DNA of 64,000 nt from Bacillus sp. EB106-08-02-XG196. Its GTDB lineage: Bacteria; Bacillota; Bacilli; Bacillales; Cytobacillaceae. The translations under genes were made by a program, and so were the position numbers. The notes below the pieces were generated by a model that was not told where the DNA came from, ran no database searches, and worked only from the letters and a program-made list of their open reading frames with translations. The stretch's first letter is position 1, and each line of letters opens with the position of its first letter. Shown here piece by piece: positions 26,446 through 35,976 of the stretch. The DNA is taken from contig NZ_JABWSY010000017.1 of the NCBI RefSeq assembly GCF_013396335.1, positions 62,001 to 126,000 on the forward strand. Direction: 5' to 3'.

Positions 26446-28101
26446 TTATTTTGCAGCGGCTTTAATACGGTCCTCTACGACCTTATCCATAAATTTTTCT
26501 AAAGCTTTAACATCTAAAGTATTAAATTCTTTGATATATTCATCCCAAACTTTATCAAATTCACCCGGCTTAGCTAGAACTAACTTAGGGAAGTAAACCT
26601 TTGTTAAGTCCGTTTTCCTTTGACCAAAGATTTGTTCGTCAGAGCCTTGTTCAATAACGGCACTCCATGTTGGATACCATGGACGATCGTCTGGATCTGC
26701 AAATAAATCAGAGAATACCTCTGCGTCATAAGCTTCTAGAATCGCCTTATCACCATCCGTGTAGGAAACTTGAGCAACTTCAGGCTGTTTTCCTGGAACC
26801 CATGCGTTTCCGTCGCTATAAAGCATGTCTCCCATTGGCCAGTAATACTCAAATGTATTTAAGCCAGACTTATGGCGATAATCCTCATCACTAGTTTTTG
26901 TATATTGCTCTTCGGTTTGGTAGAATTTACCCTTTTCATCTGCACTATAAGTCTCGTCTTTAATACCCCAGAACATTAACTTTTGGTTCTCTTCTTTAGC
27001 CATGTTATCGAAGTACTTAATAATGCGTACTGGATCTTTCGCACTTACTGTAATACCAACACCACGGTTATTAATGAATGCCGGCGGATCAATATATTGA
27101 TCTTTTTCTCCATCAAATGTAATTGGCAGAGGCATATAACGTAAATCGTCATTACCAGCTGCTTTTAGATTATCTAGAGCTTGTTGAACCTGCCAGCCGT
27201 AATCAAAGAATCCTAATACTCGGCCAGATGCTATTTTTGCAAGATATTCATCGTAGTTAGCAACGAATGACTCTTTATCAAATAAGCCTTTGCTGTTAAG
27301 TTCATTTAGCTCTTTCATATAACGTTTTGTAATATTGTTATCAGCGTATACATCGGTTTTATGTGTCTTCATATCTACAATTACTTCACCATCATTTGGG
27401 TAGCCTGCTAAATGGTTAGGAACATTAGATAGTGCAAAGAAGCGCCAGTCATACGTTAAAGTTGTAAATCCAATAGTAGAAGATCCATTGATTTCAGGAT
27501 GTTTATTTTGATAATCTTCAATTAAAGCAAGATATTCATCTAGTGTTTTAATTTTAGGATAGCCGGCTTCTTTTAAAATGCCGCGTTGAATCCAGAATGC
27601 ACCTTGAGTGATATTTGGGTCTTTAATATAGCCATGCTTAGCTGCGAATGGAAGGAAGTTAATCTTTCCATCCTTATCTTTCATTTGCTCCCAATGCGGT
27701 GCGTATAATTTTTTAAGATTAGGACCATGTTCTTCAATCAATTCAGTAAGGTCAATAAATGCACCTGCGTCTAGTACTTTATCAATTGCAATATCCGGTA
27801 CAAGAACATCTGGGTACTTTCCACTTGCAATCATTGTCCCGATTTTGGTGTTAATGTCACCGACTAGATATTCTGTTTTAAAGTTAACTCCCGTTTGGTC
27901 TTCAAATATTTTCCCTATAGTTGTCTCATTTGTGTTTCCGTCTTTACCTGGGGAAGCTGCGTTAAAATAAGTAAAGGTTACTTTTTCTTTCGAATCACCA
28001 GATCCGTCTGCATTGCCGCTTGTTTCTTTATCCTTTTCACAGCCCGTAACTGCGATTAGCAAGATAAGCATTAAGAGTACAGGAAGAAACTTTTTTGTCA
28101 T
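26446..28101 (-). CDS. Aldouronate/oligosaccharide-binding lipoprotein (LplA type)
   Basis: This protein of about 551 aa has a lipoprotein signal peptide with lipobox AVTGC near residue 20. It belongs to the large LplA/YtcQ group of binding proteins (longer than MalE types), with the characteristic TGVNFKTEYL and late DDRPWYPTWS segments. It delivers oligosaccharides to the two permeases downstream. The start is the ATG at 28101 after GGGGG. The upstream in-frame ATG at 28137 lies inside a cre-like site and has no ribosome binding site. Confidence 0.92.
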   Translation of the reverse strand: MTKKFLPVLLMLILLIAVTGCEKDKETSGNADGSGDSKEKVTFTYFNAASPGKDGNTNETTIGKIFEDQTGVNFKTEYLVGDINTKIGTMIASGKYPDVLVPDIAIDKVLDAGAFIDLTELIEEHGPNLKKLYAPHWEQMKDKDGKINFLPFAAKHGYIKDPNITQGAFWIQRGILKEAGYPKIKTLDEYLALIEDYQNKHPEINGSSTIGFTTLTYDWRFFALSNVPNHLAGYPNDGEVIVDMKTHKTDVYADNNITKRYMKELNELNSKGLFDKESFVANYDEYLAKIASGRVLGFFDYGWQVQQALDNLKAAGNDDLRYMPLPITFDGEKDQYIDPPAFINNRGVGITVSAKDPVRIIKYFDNMAKEENQKLMFWGIKDETYSADEKGKFYQTEEQYTKTSDEDYRHKSGLNTFEYYWPMGDMLYSDGNAWVPGKQPEVAQVSYTDGDKAILEAYDAEVFSDLFADPDDRPWYPTWSAVIEQGSDEQIFGQRKTDLTKVYFPKLVLAKPGEFDKVWDEYIKEFNTLDVKALEKFMDKVVEDRIKAAAK

Positions 28102-28123
28102 TTTCGAACCCCCTTTTATTTTT

Positions 28124-28137
28124 GAAAGCACTTTCAT
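28124..28137 (-). promoter_or_regulatory. Probable cre site before the oligosaccharide importer
   Basis: The palindrome TGAAAGTGCTTTCA on the minus strand matches the CcpA consensus except at one central base. It lies in the leader, 23 bp upstream of the start codon, where CcpA can act as a roadblock. Confidence 0.65.
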
Positions 28138-28222
28138 TTTATAATTTAAGGGTTTGCTGCACCATTTAAAAAGTATAGGTGTTACTTAATAAAGTAAAGA
28201 TACTTTCTGAATTATTAATAAT

Positions 28223-29974
28223 TTATCTTTCGTTATGAGAAGGCAATTGAATCGTAATGGTTGTACCGTAATCTAGTTGGCTATCAATATTAAAGTAAAA
28301 CTGATCAGGATAGTAGAGTTTTAATCGATAATAAACATTTTTAATGCCGACATTCTCTCCAATATCTTCTTCATTTTCTAAAGATGATAGTAATTGCGTT
28401 CTCTTTCCTACTGATATTCCAGCCCCATTATCCTTCACAATACAGGTTACAATACTAGCATGTAAGGAGATGGATACGGTAATTTTCCCATTTTCCTTTA
28501 GTGGTTCAATACCATGTATGCTGGCATTTTCAATAAACGGTAAGAGTGTCATGTTGGGAATCAAACATTCTTTTGCATCTTCACTCACTGTAATCTCGTA
28601 ATCTAATTTATCTCCAAATCGATATTTTTGAATTTCCAAAAAGCTAGTTATAAGATTAATTTCATCTCTAATAGGAACGATGTCCTTGCCCCATGTAAGC
28701 GAGTTACGAAATATTTTAGCCATGTTATGAATGATTTTCGCTGTTTCTATCTCATCCTTCATCAAGCTTCTCATTCGAATCGTTTCTAACGCATTGAATA
28801 AGAAATGGGGGTTGATTTGGCTTTGCAGTGCACTCAACTGTGCGCGGTTACGTTTTATTTCTAGATCCTTGTTTTGGATAGTAACTAATAAGACATCATT
28901 AATTAAATCCTTAATTTTTTTGGTCATCCGATTAAATTCACTAGTTAGTTGACCGATTTCATCTTGATACTCCTGATCATGGATTAACTCAAAATCCTGG
29001 TTCTTCATCCGCTTTACATGGCGTAACACCCTTTGTAAACGAGTCAAAAAAGATCGAGAAATAATAACAATAATGATGGTGGGAGCTAAAAAATTTATCA
29101 GGGCCAGCAAGATAATAAAGAGTGTAGATTTATTAACAGTTTTAAGCATGGTTCCCTCAGATATGGTTCCAACAACGGACCAGTCACTTAAATATGATCC
29201 ATTATTAAGATTGGCAGAGATGATAACTAGATTGTTCTCTTTTTCTATTTGATTAAAATTAATTGTCTTATCCAACTGTTTAATCGAAGGATTGGTCGTG
29301 TATTCAATCCCCCCTTTTTCATTAATTAGATATACATCTCCTTTAAATGTTACATTGTTAAAAATATCTTCTATGGCTGAAGGATTAATTTCAACCTTTA
29401 CAAACTTTTGTTTACCGGTATAAAAATAATCTAAATTCCGGATAATACTAAAGGTTTCGAAATTCTGATTAGAAGGTGTATCGATGAGAATTTGCGAACC
29501 ATTACTATTCTTTAATGCATTCTTGAAGTGTTTTAATTCCTGTTGAAGGCTGTCGATCGAATACACCCCGCCTGAATAAATGATGGATGTATTATCGGTA
29601 TAAAAGCGAATGGAGTTAATAGATGGGTTTATTGGTCTGGACTGATTAAAACTTCTTAAAAGACTATTATGATTTTCGATGTATTCAATATCAGAGACAT
29701 AATCCTTCTCTAACAATAGGTTTAGGTTTAAATTGGTATATAACGAGGAGGATATCCCTACGGCTTCGTTTATAATCGTTTTAAATTCCCTATTAATCTG
29801 TTGTAACGCCAAAGTGGAATCTTGCATTTGCTGTTTTTTTACATTTTCAATGGTTACGATGTAAAAGATTACATTTGTTAAAACGATTGGAATAAATACT
29901 GCAAAAAAGTACATGATCAGCATTTTATTTTTTAAGCGAATATTATGAAAACTAAGGCTACTGTTTGTCCTCAT
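28223..29974 (-). CDS. YesM-type sensor histidine kinase
   Basis: This 583-aa membrane kinase has a first hydrophobic segment near residues 19-40, a large extracellular sensor to about 275, and a second segment near 280-305. A HAMP region follows, then the His_kinase region with the phospho-acceptor His in QSQINPHFLFNALE near 390. The C-terminal ATPase has N (PFIENASIHGIEP) and G boxes (DNGAGIS). Its start overlaps the regulator stop by ATGA. It probably senses xylan-derived oligosaccharides, perhaps through the binding protein encoded next to it. Confidence 0.9.
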   Translation of the reverse strand: MRTNSSLSFHNIRLKNKMLIMYFFAVFIPIVLTNVIFYIVTIENVKKQQMQDSTLALQQINREFKTIINEAVGISSSLYTNLNLNLLLEKDYVSDIEYIENHNSLLRSFNQSRPINPSINSIRFYTDNTSIIYSGGVYSIDSLQQELKHFKNALKNSNGSQILIDTPSNQNFETFSIIRNLDYFYTGKQKFVKVEINPSAIEDIFNNVTFKGDVYLINEKGGIEYTTNPSIKQLDKTINFNQIEKENNLVIISANLNNGSYLSDWSVVGTISEGTMLKTVNKSTLFIILLALINFLAPTIIIVIISRSFLTRLQRVLRHVKRMKNQDFELIHDQEYQDEIGQLTSEFNRMTKKIKDLINDVLLVTIQNKDLEIKRNRAQLSALQSQINPHFLFNALETIRMRSLMKDEIETAKIIHNMAKIFRNSLTWGKDIVPIRDEINLITSFLEIQKYRFGDKLDYEITVSEDAKECLIPNMTLLPFIENASIHGIEPLKENGKITVSISLHASIVTCIVKDNGAGISVGKRTQLLSSLENEEDIGENVGIKNVYYRLKLYYPDQFYFNIDSQLDYGTTITIQLPSHNER

Positions 29975-31572
29975 TTTCCTATCACTTTGCTCTCGTTGAT
30001 TAATTTATTCCGATACTCAGAGGGCTTCATATTTTCTAACTTGCCAAATATCGTGACAAAGTAATCCGTATTATTAAATCCTACGCTTTCTGCAATTTCA
30101 TAAATTCTTTTTTCAGACTGGCGAAGCTGCTTTTTAGCTTCATTAATTCTTACTTGAAGTAAATAGTCCTTAAAGTAGATTCCATAGGTTTTCTTAAACA
30201 ATTGCCCTAAATACACTGGGTTCATAAAAAACTTAGCAGCAATCGTTTTTAAACTAATATTCTTATGGTAATACAGGTCAATATATTGTTTAATCTTGTA
30301 GGCTTCGCCGTTAGCAGCCTGCTTTCTTAAATTGCATATTTCATCTTTACACTCTACTACAAAACTTATAATAAGTTCCTTTAATTGATCGATAGTCACG
30401 TTGTAATGATGTAAGATATTAATTATCTTATAGGTTTGTAAACTTGAAGGGTCTCCTCCCATTTTCTTGATAATTTTCAGAAGGGAATGTACAAAACTAG
30501 TCAGAGAAGAATGAACAGTATCTTTAGATAGTTTATTTGTGACCAGAGATATAAACAGTACCTCTAAAGTATTGACAATCGACACAGTTGTATCTTCTTC
30601 GATTTTTTCAATTAATAATTGAAAAACTGATTCATCCAACTCATCAGAAGTAATGGGTTTATTGACAATGTCTACAAAGAAAATGATTTCATTTTCGTTA
30701 TTTGCATATTTATGTTGTTGTGCCCATTCCACGGAGGTATAGGATTCTTTAAACGAAGTTAGACTTGGAACCGCTTTGCCGACATACATCGTAATATCAT
30801 CAGAAATCCTCTTAGTAAGTTCTTTATTTACCCAATTGATAAACCTCCTTAGATTCATTTGAAACCTCGCTAAGTGATTAGAGGTGACCAAACCACCAAT
30901 CGTACTAGGTGATATTTCTTGTAACCATATTCTTTCTTCTTTGTTACAGATTTCGTTCATAACATCTTCTAATGTAAATTTGATCTGTCTTATCCTTTTC
31001 TCATTATTTAAGTTAGACTCATCAGGTATTCCATTTACTTCAATTAATATGTAAAAGTACTCTTGAGGGTTACCAAGGGAAAGGAGATTTAAAAGATCTA
31101 TGGAATCATCATTCTCTTCTACCATTCCTAATAGCAGATGATTAAACACTATTTTGGCTTGTTCTTCTAGCATTTGTTCTTGAAGCTGTTTTTGTTCGGC
31201 TAGTGTCTTAGAAAGTAATTTAAGTGTTTGTTCAATTTCATCCTGGTCGATTGGCTTTAAAACAAAATCATGAACACCATACCTTAAAGCTTGTTGTGCA
31301 TATTTAAAATCACTATGTCCGCTAATGATAATAAATTTAGATTGAACTGCCTCTATTTCTATCGCTTCTTTAATGAGTCCAATTCCATCAAGCACAGGCA
31401 TACGGATATCAGTAATAATAAGATCAGGTTTTACATCATGGATCATCTTTAATGCATCTTCTCCATTAGCAGCTTCTCCTACTACCTTAAAGCCGCAATC
31501 TTCCCAATTTATTAGGTTTCTTAATCCTTTGCGGAAATACATTTCATCATCGACTAATATTACTTTGTTCAT
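29971..31572 (-). CDS. YesN-type response regulator with AraC output domain
   Basis: This protein of about 533 aa has an N-terminal receiver domain (VDDE near residue 7, phospho-Asp in DLIITDIRMPVLDG near 55, KPIDQDE near 105). A long linker follows, then a C-terminal AraC helix-turn-helix pair (about 430-530, with FMNPVYLGQLFKKTYG and ESVGFNNTDYFVTIF). The start at the ATG at 31572, after AGGAG, gives the usual receiver start; the upstream frame adds 11 poor codons. It likely activates the importer-xylanase-glucuronidase operon. Confidence 0.9.
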   Translation of the reverse strand: MNKVILVDDEMYFRKGLRNLINWEDCGFKVVGEAANGEDALKMIHDVKPDLIITDIRMPVLDGIGLIKEAIEIEAVQSKFIIISGHSDFKYAQQALRYGVHDFVLKPIDQDEIEQTLKLLSKTLAEQKQLQEQMLEEQAKIVFNHLLLGMVEENDDSIDLLNLLSLGNPQEYFYILIEVNGIPDESNLNNEKRIRQIKFTLEDVMNEICNKEERIWLQEISPSTIGGLVTSNHLARFQMNLRRFINWVNKELTKRISDDITMYVGKAVPSLTSFKESYTSVEWAQQHKYANNENEIIFFVDIVNKPITSDELDESVFQLLIEKIEEDTTVSIVNTLEVLFISLVTNKLSKDTVHSSLTSFVHSLLKIIKKMGGDPSSLQTYKIINILHHYNVTIDQLKELIISFVVECKDEICNLRKQAANGEAYKIKQYIDLYYHKNISLKTIAAKFFMNPVYLGQLFKKTYGIYFKDYLLQVRINEAKKQLRQSEKRIYEIAESVGFNNTDYFVTIFGKLENMKPSEYRNKLINESKVIGK

Positions 31573-31726
31573 TTCCGGCCCACTCCTGTTCCCAATAGTT
31601 AGCATCGATCAATAAAACATTTCATTAAACAATTCCATTATAGATAAGGCCCACAAATCATATCCTTGCGGGCCCTGCTTACTATATAGCTGCTCTTTAG
31701 GTATCCAGATTGCTGTTAAATATGTA

Positions 31727-31759
31727 AAATGTGCTGGTAAAAAAATCGCCAGCACATTT
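31727..31759. terminator. Hairpin, possible terminator upstream of the YesN-type gene
   Basis: Perfect 11-bp arms AAATGTGCTGG/CCAGCACATTT enclose an 11-nt loop, with T-rich sequence on both sides. It may finish transcripts arriving from the permease genes at 31878 and beyond. Confidence 0.6.
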
Positions 31760-31767
31760 ATATTTTT

Positions 31768-31781
31768 TGGTAACGCTTACA
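31768..31781 (-). promoter_or_regulatory. Probable cre site upstream of the two-component genes
   Basis: The minus strand reads TGTAAGCGTTACCA, which matches the CcpA consensus at all but one position. It suggests glucose repression of the sensor/regulator pair itself. Confidence 0.65.
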
Positions 31782-31829
31782 TACAGTAAGAAAGCTACTA
31801 TTCGAAGGACTACTTTAATTTATTATAAC

Positions 31830-31872
31830 AAGAGGAACTTTGTTCGTCCACAAGACAAACAAAGTTCCTCTT
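31830..31872. terminator. 43-bp near-perfect palindrome at the end of a sugar importer operon, containing a XylR-like box
   Basis: Arms of 19 bp (AAGAGGAACTTTGTTCGTC and GACAAACAAAGTTCCTCTT) pair with one mismatch around CACAA. It begins 6 bp after the permease stop codon, the position of a terminator, but has no clear U-run. The inner 27 bp (31838-31864) has the same half-sites and 9-9-9 spacing as the xylA operator at 43407. Confidence 0.7.
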
Positions 31873-31877
31873 ATCTT

Positions 31878-32771
31878 TTAACCTTTCACTGATCCTGCTG
31901 CAATACCTTCGACAATGCGATCACTTAAAATAAAGTAAGCTATCAATACCGGGATAATACTAATCATCAAGGTGGCACCAATTGCTCCCCAATCAGTCAA
32001 ATACTGTCCAACGAAGTTGTTTACCCCAACCGTAATCGTTTTCCACTTGTCAGAGCTCAGGAATGTGTTTACGAATACAAATTCATTCCAGTTATAAATC
32101 ATGTTAATAATGACTGTTGTTGACAGTACAGGTACCGTCATTGGAAGCGTAATTTGGAAGAAGATCCGATGGACGGAACAGCCATCCACAACAGCTGCTT
32201 CTTCAATCTCCCGTGGGATTGTTCTATAAAATCCTGATAGGATCATAATCGTAATCGGCAGGTTAAACGCTACGTACGATAAGATAACGGATAATGGATT
32301 ATCTATCATATTTGCCGTTTTAAAGAAATTGAACAATGGAATTAATGTTGAATGAAGCGGGATCATATATCCGGCCATAAACAAACCAAGAACTAATCCA
32401 CTTAACTTCCATTCCATTCTGGTAATCGCAAACGTTACAAAGCTTGCAAGGATAACGGTAAGTACAACCGCCGCGACCGTGTACAAAACACTGTTAAAGA
32501 AATAAACATCGATGTGACCTGTTGTCCAAGCCTTCGCATAGTTGCCCCACTGGGGATCTTGCGGAAGCGCAAACGGGGACATTCCGAAAACTTCCTGATT
32601 TGTTTTTAAGGAGAACAGGAATAACCAAACTAGCGGGTAAACCTGTACGATTGCAATAACTCCCAGGATAAAATAAAGCATTCCATATCCAATTTTGTTT
32701 CCAAGTGTTTTACTAGTTTTATAAGAAGCTGATAGGGTCGTTTTGTGTGTTTCTAATGCAATCTTACTCAT
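31878..32771 (-). CDS. Sugar ABC importer permease (MalG type)
   Basis: This CUT1 permease of about 297 aa has six hydrophobic segments. The EAA loop is REIEEAAVVDGCSVHRIFFQ near residue 190, and it ends in AAGSVKG. I choose the ATG at 32771, 8 nt after GGGGAG, over the GTG three codons upstream. It forms a channel with the MalF-type partner encoded 18 bp upstream. Xylo-oligosaccharides or another plant glycan are likely from the surroundings. No ATPase is encoded, so a shared MsmX-type ATPase is expected. Confidence 0.88.
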   Translation of the reverse strand: MSKIALETHKTTLSASYKTSKTLGNKIGYGMLYFILGVIAIVQVYPLVWLFLFSLKTNQEVFGMSPFALPQDPQWGNYAKAWTTGHIDVYFFNSVLYTVAAVVLTVILASFVTFAITRMEWKLSGLVLGLFMAGYMIPLHSTLIPLFNFFKTANMIDNPLSVILSYVAFNLPITIMILSGFYRTIPREIEEAAVVDGCSVHRIFFQITLPMTVPVLSTTVIINMIYNWNEFVFVNTFLSSDKWKTITVGVNNFVGQYLTDWGAIGATLMISIIPVLIAYFILSDRIVEGIAAGSVKG

Positions 32772-32789
32772 ATTTTTCACTCCCCTTTA

Positions 32790-33665
32790 TTAATAGTCAA
32801 CATCTTTAGTATTAAGTAATTTTTGAATTACCCATGTTGCTACAATACAGATAATCAATAAGCCAAATCCAATGGCACTTCCGTATCCGAAGTTATATTT
32901 GCTGAACGCTTCTTTATACATGTAAGAGGCCATAACCTCGGATGCACCGTTAGGTCCGCCGCCTGTTAGGACGAAAATCAAATCAAAGTATTTTAATGAA
33001 CCAACAATCGCCAGGATGACCATGACTTTGATTACACCCGCGATTAGAGGAACCTTAATTTTATAAGCAATTTGAATAGGAGTCGCTCCATCAATTTTTG
33101 CAGCCTCGATCAGTTCTTCAGGAACATTTTTTAATGCTGCATAGAAAATAATGATATAGAAACCTGCATATTGCCAAACGATTGGAAAGAAGAGTGCGTA
33201 TAATACGATATTAGAATCCGCTAACCATAGCGGAGGATTTTCAACGCCAATCAACACTAGCAATCTGTTAAGCATACCGTTCGTAGGGTCAAAAATTTTC
33301 GCCCAAAGCTGTCCGATTGCTACAGAAGATAATAACATTGGAATTAAGTAAATTTTTCTTAAAAAGTTAGCACCTTTAATCTTACTTGCAAGAATTAGCG
33401 ATAAAATTAAATAACCAACCAAGCTTAAAGTGGAAAAGAGACCTAGTAATAGGGAATGCCATGCACTTTGCCAAAACTTTGTGTCCTTTGCTAGTTCAAT
33501 GTAATTCTCTAAACCGATGAACTTCATCTTGCCGATGCCGTTCCAGTCCATTAGACCGTAATATCCAGTTAAGACAATTGGGATATAGATTAATAGCAGA
33601 ATAAGAAGTAACGATGGAAGTACGTAAAGGCTGATTACCCATTTGTTTGACATTACACTTTTCAT
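32790..33665 (-). CDS. Sugar ABC importer permease (MalF type)
   Basis: This 291-aa permease has six hydrophobic segments and an EAA loop (EELIEAAKIDGATPIQIAYK near residue 180). LTGGGPNGASEVMASYMYKEAF near 235 is a typical CUT1 signature. Its start is the ATG after GGGAG. A hairpin at 33708 separates it from the binding-protein gene. Confidence 0.88.
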   Translation of the reverse strand: MKSVMSNKWVISLYVLPSLLLILLLIYIPIVLTGYYGLMDWNGIGKMKFIGLENYIELAKDTKFWQSAWHSLLLGLFSTLSLVGYLILSLILASKIKGANFLRKIYLIPMLLSSVAIGQLWAKIFDPTNGMLNRLLVLIGVENPPLWLADSNIVLYALFFPIVWQYAGFYIIIFYAALKNVPEELIEAAKIDGATPIQIAYKIKVPLIAGVIKVMVILAIVGSLKYFDLIFVLTGGGPNGASEVMASYMYKEAFSKYNFGYGSAIGFGLLIICIVATWVIQKLLNTKDVDY

Positions 33666-33707
33666 GTTTATACTCCCTTCTTATTTGAAAAAGCGGGCTA
33701 AAAGGAT

Positions 33708-33732
33708 AGAGGGCATAACCTGTATGCCCTCT
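33708..33732 (-). other. Hairpin between binding-protein and permease genes
   Basis: Perfect 9-bp arms AGAGGGCAT/ATGCCCTCT enclose a 7-nt loop. It lies 25 bp after the binding-protein stop codon, with no strong U-run, so it likely limits read-through or protects the upstream message. Confidence 0.7.
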
Positions 33733-33757
33733 ACACTGAGATTTTGATTAGGCCATT

Positions 33758-35080
33758 TTACTTTTTCTCTTCAGCAAGTTCATCTTTATGCTGTTTCACA
33801 AAATCTTCCGGTGTCACTTGTTTTCCAAAGAGAGCAGTTACTAAATCATGATGTAATTCAGATACAGCCGGGCTGGATTGAGTATCAAAATAAGTTGTTA
33901 CGTTTGATGCTTCACTCAAATCTTTTAAGATTTCAATATACATTGGAGCAAGATCAAGGCTTGCTGTGTCTACCTTCGTTGCAGGAATAACACCAGCATC
34001 GATTACTGACTTTTCTCCCCATCTCTTCACAAGGAATCCAACAAAGTCTTTTGCTTCTTCTTGAACTTTAGAACCTTTTGCTACGAACAAACCAACACCA
34101 GGACCGCCTACGTAGCTGTCGATGCTATCCCCTTTTCCGCCTTCATAAGTTGGGAACTTGAAATAGCCAATCTTATCTTTGAATTCCTTTGTAACATCAG
34201 GGCTTGTTGTGTAGTTTGGTAATTCCCAAGTAGCTGTTAAGAACATTGCTGCTTGTTCGTTCATGAAGTAACCTTTTGCATCGTCGTTTGATAATGCACT
34301 TGCACCTTTCACGAAACCGCCAATATCAACTAGGTTTTGTACTTCCTCAGCTGCTTTTACAATCGCTGGGTCGTCCATTTTCGCTTTACCTTTAATAACG
34401 TCTGTTAGAATCGTAGACCCGCCAATACGATCTGCTAGATACATGAACCAGAATGACGCCGGCCAGCCGTCTTTCGCTCCAACAGTTGCAGGAACAACAC
34501 CATTGTCAGCTAACGTTTTTACTACTTTTTTATACTCTTCGAAAGTCTGTGGAACTTCTAGATTATATTTCTCAAAAATTTCTTTGTTGTAGAATACGTA
34601 AGAGATGTTTAACTCTAGTGGAAGACCATATGTTTTTCCATCTACTGCATATGATTCTTTTACACCAGGAATGAATGCATCTTTAAGGTCTGCATCGTTT
34701 TCAACGATATCGTCTAGTGGAGCTAACATGTCACCTTCAACGTAAGGCTGGATGAAGCCATCTGACCAAGTCATACCGATATCAGGCAGTTCATTAGATG
34801 AAGCTAATACTTTCAGCTTTTCACGGTATTGATCTGGGTTTAAGATTTCAGTTTCAATTTTAATATCCTTATGCTCTTTTTCATACTCTGTAATCACATC
34901 TTTAACAATGGAGAACTGAGCATTCGAGCTGCCTTCCGGCCATAAATGCATAAATTTAATAACCTTTTTACCATCTGCACTGCTCTCTTCTGAAGAACTT
35001 GATGAAGAACATCCTGCAAGTGCTAGAGAAAGGAGCATGATAAATGACATGAAGATTGCAACCGTTTTTTTATTGAACAA
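33758..35080 (-). CDS. Sugar-binding lipoprotein of ABC importer
   Basis: This 440-aa family-1 solute-binding protein has lipobox ALAGC near residue 23 followed by a Ser-rich linker. It resembles FrlO in layout and length, so these two cassettes probably share ancestry. TTG at 35080 is the likely start, supported by GGGGG upstream; no ATG is near. The two-component genes directly upstream should control it. The ligand is unknown, most likely a plant oligosaccharide. Confidence 0.88.
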   Translation of the reverse strand: MFNKKTVAIFMSFIMLLSLALAGCSSSSSSEESSADGKKVIKFMHLWPEGSSNAQFSIVKDVITEYEKEHKDIKIETEILNPDQYREKLKVLASSNELPDIGMTWSDGFIQPYVEGDMLAPLDDIVENDADLKDAFIPGVKESYAVDGKTYGLPLELNISYVFYNKEIFEKYNLEVPQTFEEYKKVVKTLADNGVVPATVGAKDGWPASFWFMYLADRIGGSTILTDVIKGKAKMDDPAIVKAAEEVQNLVDIGGFVKGASALSNDDAKGYFMNEQAAMFLTATWELPNYTTSPDVTKEFKDKIGYFKFPTYEGGKGDSIDSYVGGPGVGLFVAKGSKVQEEAKDFVGFLVKRWGEKSVIDAGVIPATKVDTASLDLAPMYIEILKDLSEASNVTTYFDTQSSPAVSELHHDLVTALFGKQVTPEDFVKQHKDELAEEKK

Positions 35081-35187
35081 GTGTGATTCCCCCTATGACC
35101 TTTTCTATGATTTCGCCTACATTTATATCTTACATTCAGATAGTTCTGAAAAATAGGTCACAACCATTAGGAAAAATGCCACTATTT

Positions 35188-35976
35188 TTAGAAAGCCCTT
35201 TCATTATTAATTTTTCGGTAGGCGCTCGGTGTCACACCTTCTAATTCCCTGAAAATCTTTATAAAGTATTTCGCTGTTTTATAGCCGGATTCTTCGGCAA
35301 TATCGTTAATGGGAAGATTCGTCGTCATCAATAATTCCTTTGCCCGCTGGATTCTCCGGCGGGTTACATATTCACTGAAGGTTAATTTCACATGTTCTTT
35401 AAAAAGGGAACTTAAATAGCTGGGGTTTAAATGAACATGGTCTGCCACTTCTTTCTGGGTCAACTCATTTTGAAGATTATGGTTGATATAGTCAATGGCT
35501 TCTCTAATTGGTTCACGATTCGATGGATTTTGAGTATTTGCTTCCACGAGCTTCGTATCCACTACTTTTTCAATCAAGCCCGCACGTTCTTTTCTCTCAA
35601 CCTCATTAAGCGCTTCTTCTACAGCCTCAATCAAAGCCTTTTTACTGATGGGTTTTAAGAGGTAATTTATCACCCCTAAACGCAGGGCTTCCTGGGCATA
35701 CTCAAACTCGGAGTATGCCGATATTACTAAAATGACAGGAAAAATACGAAGTTCTTTTGCCATTTTTAATAGTTCTAATCCGGTTATTTCCGGCATCCGG
35801 ATGTCTGTGATGAGGATATGGACTTTATACTGCTTCAATAGTTGGATGGCTTCTTCTCCATTAGAAGCGGTGATAATTTGATAATTCCCATTCGCCCATG
35901 TATCTAAGTTTTTTTTCAGTCCTTGGCGGGTTCTTGGTTCATCATCCACGATCAAAATCGTCTTTGTATTCAACAT
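35188..35976 (-). CDS. AraC-type response regulator
   Basis: This 262-aa protein has a receiver domain (residues 1-125; phospho-Asp in HILITDIRMPEITG near 56, KPISKKA near 108) joined by a short linker to a C-terminal AraC DNA-binding domain (about 155-255; HLNPSYLSSLFKEH and EESGYKTAKYFIKIF). It is much shorter than the YesN-type regulator at 29971 because the middle linker is missing. It overlaps the kinase gene by 35 bp, so the pair is translationally linked. It likely activates the importer operon 108 bp downstream. Confidence 0.9.
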   Translation of the reverse strand: MLNTKTILIVDDEPRTRQGLKKNLDTWANGNYQIITASNGEEAIQLLKQYKVHILITDIRMPEITGLELLKMAKELRIFPVILVISAYSEFEYAQEALRLGVINYLLKPISKKALIEAVEEALNEVERKERAGLIEKVVDTKLVEANTQNPSNREPIREAIDYINHNLQNELTQKEVADHVHLNPSYLSSLFKEHVKLTFSEYVTRRRIQRAKELLMTTNLPINDIAEESGYKTAKYFIKIFRELEGVTPSAYRKINNERAF

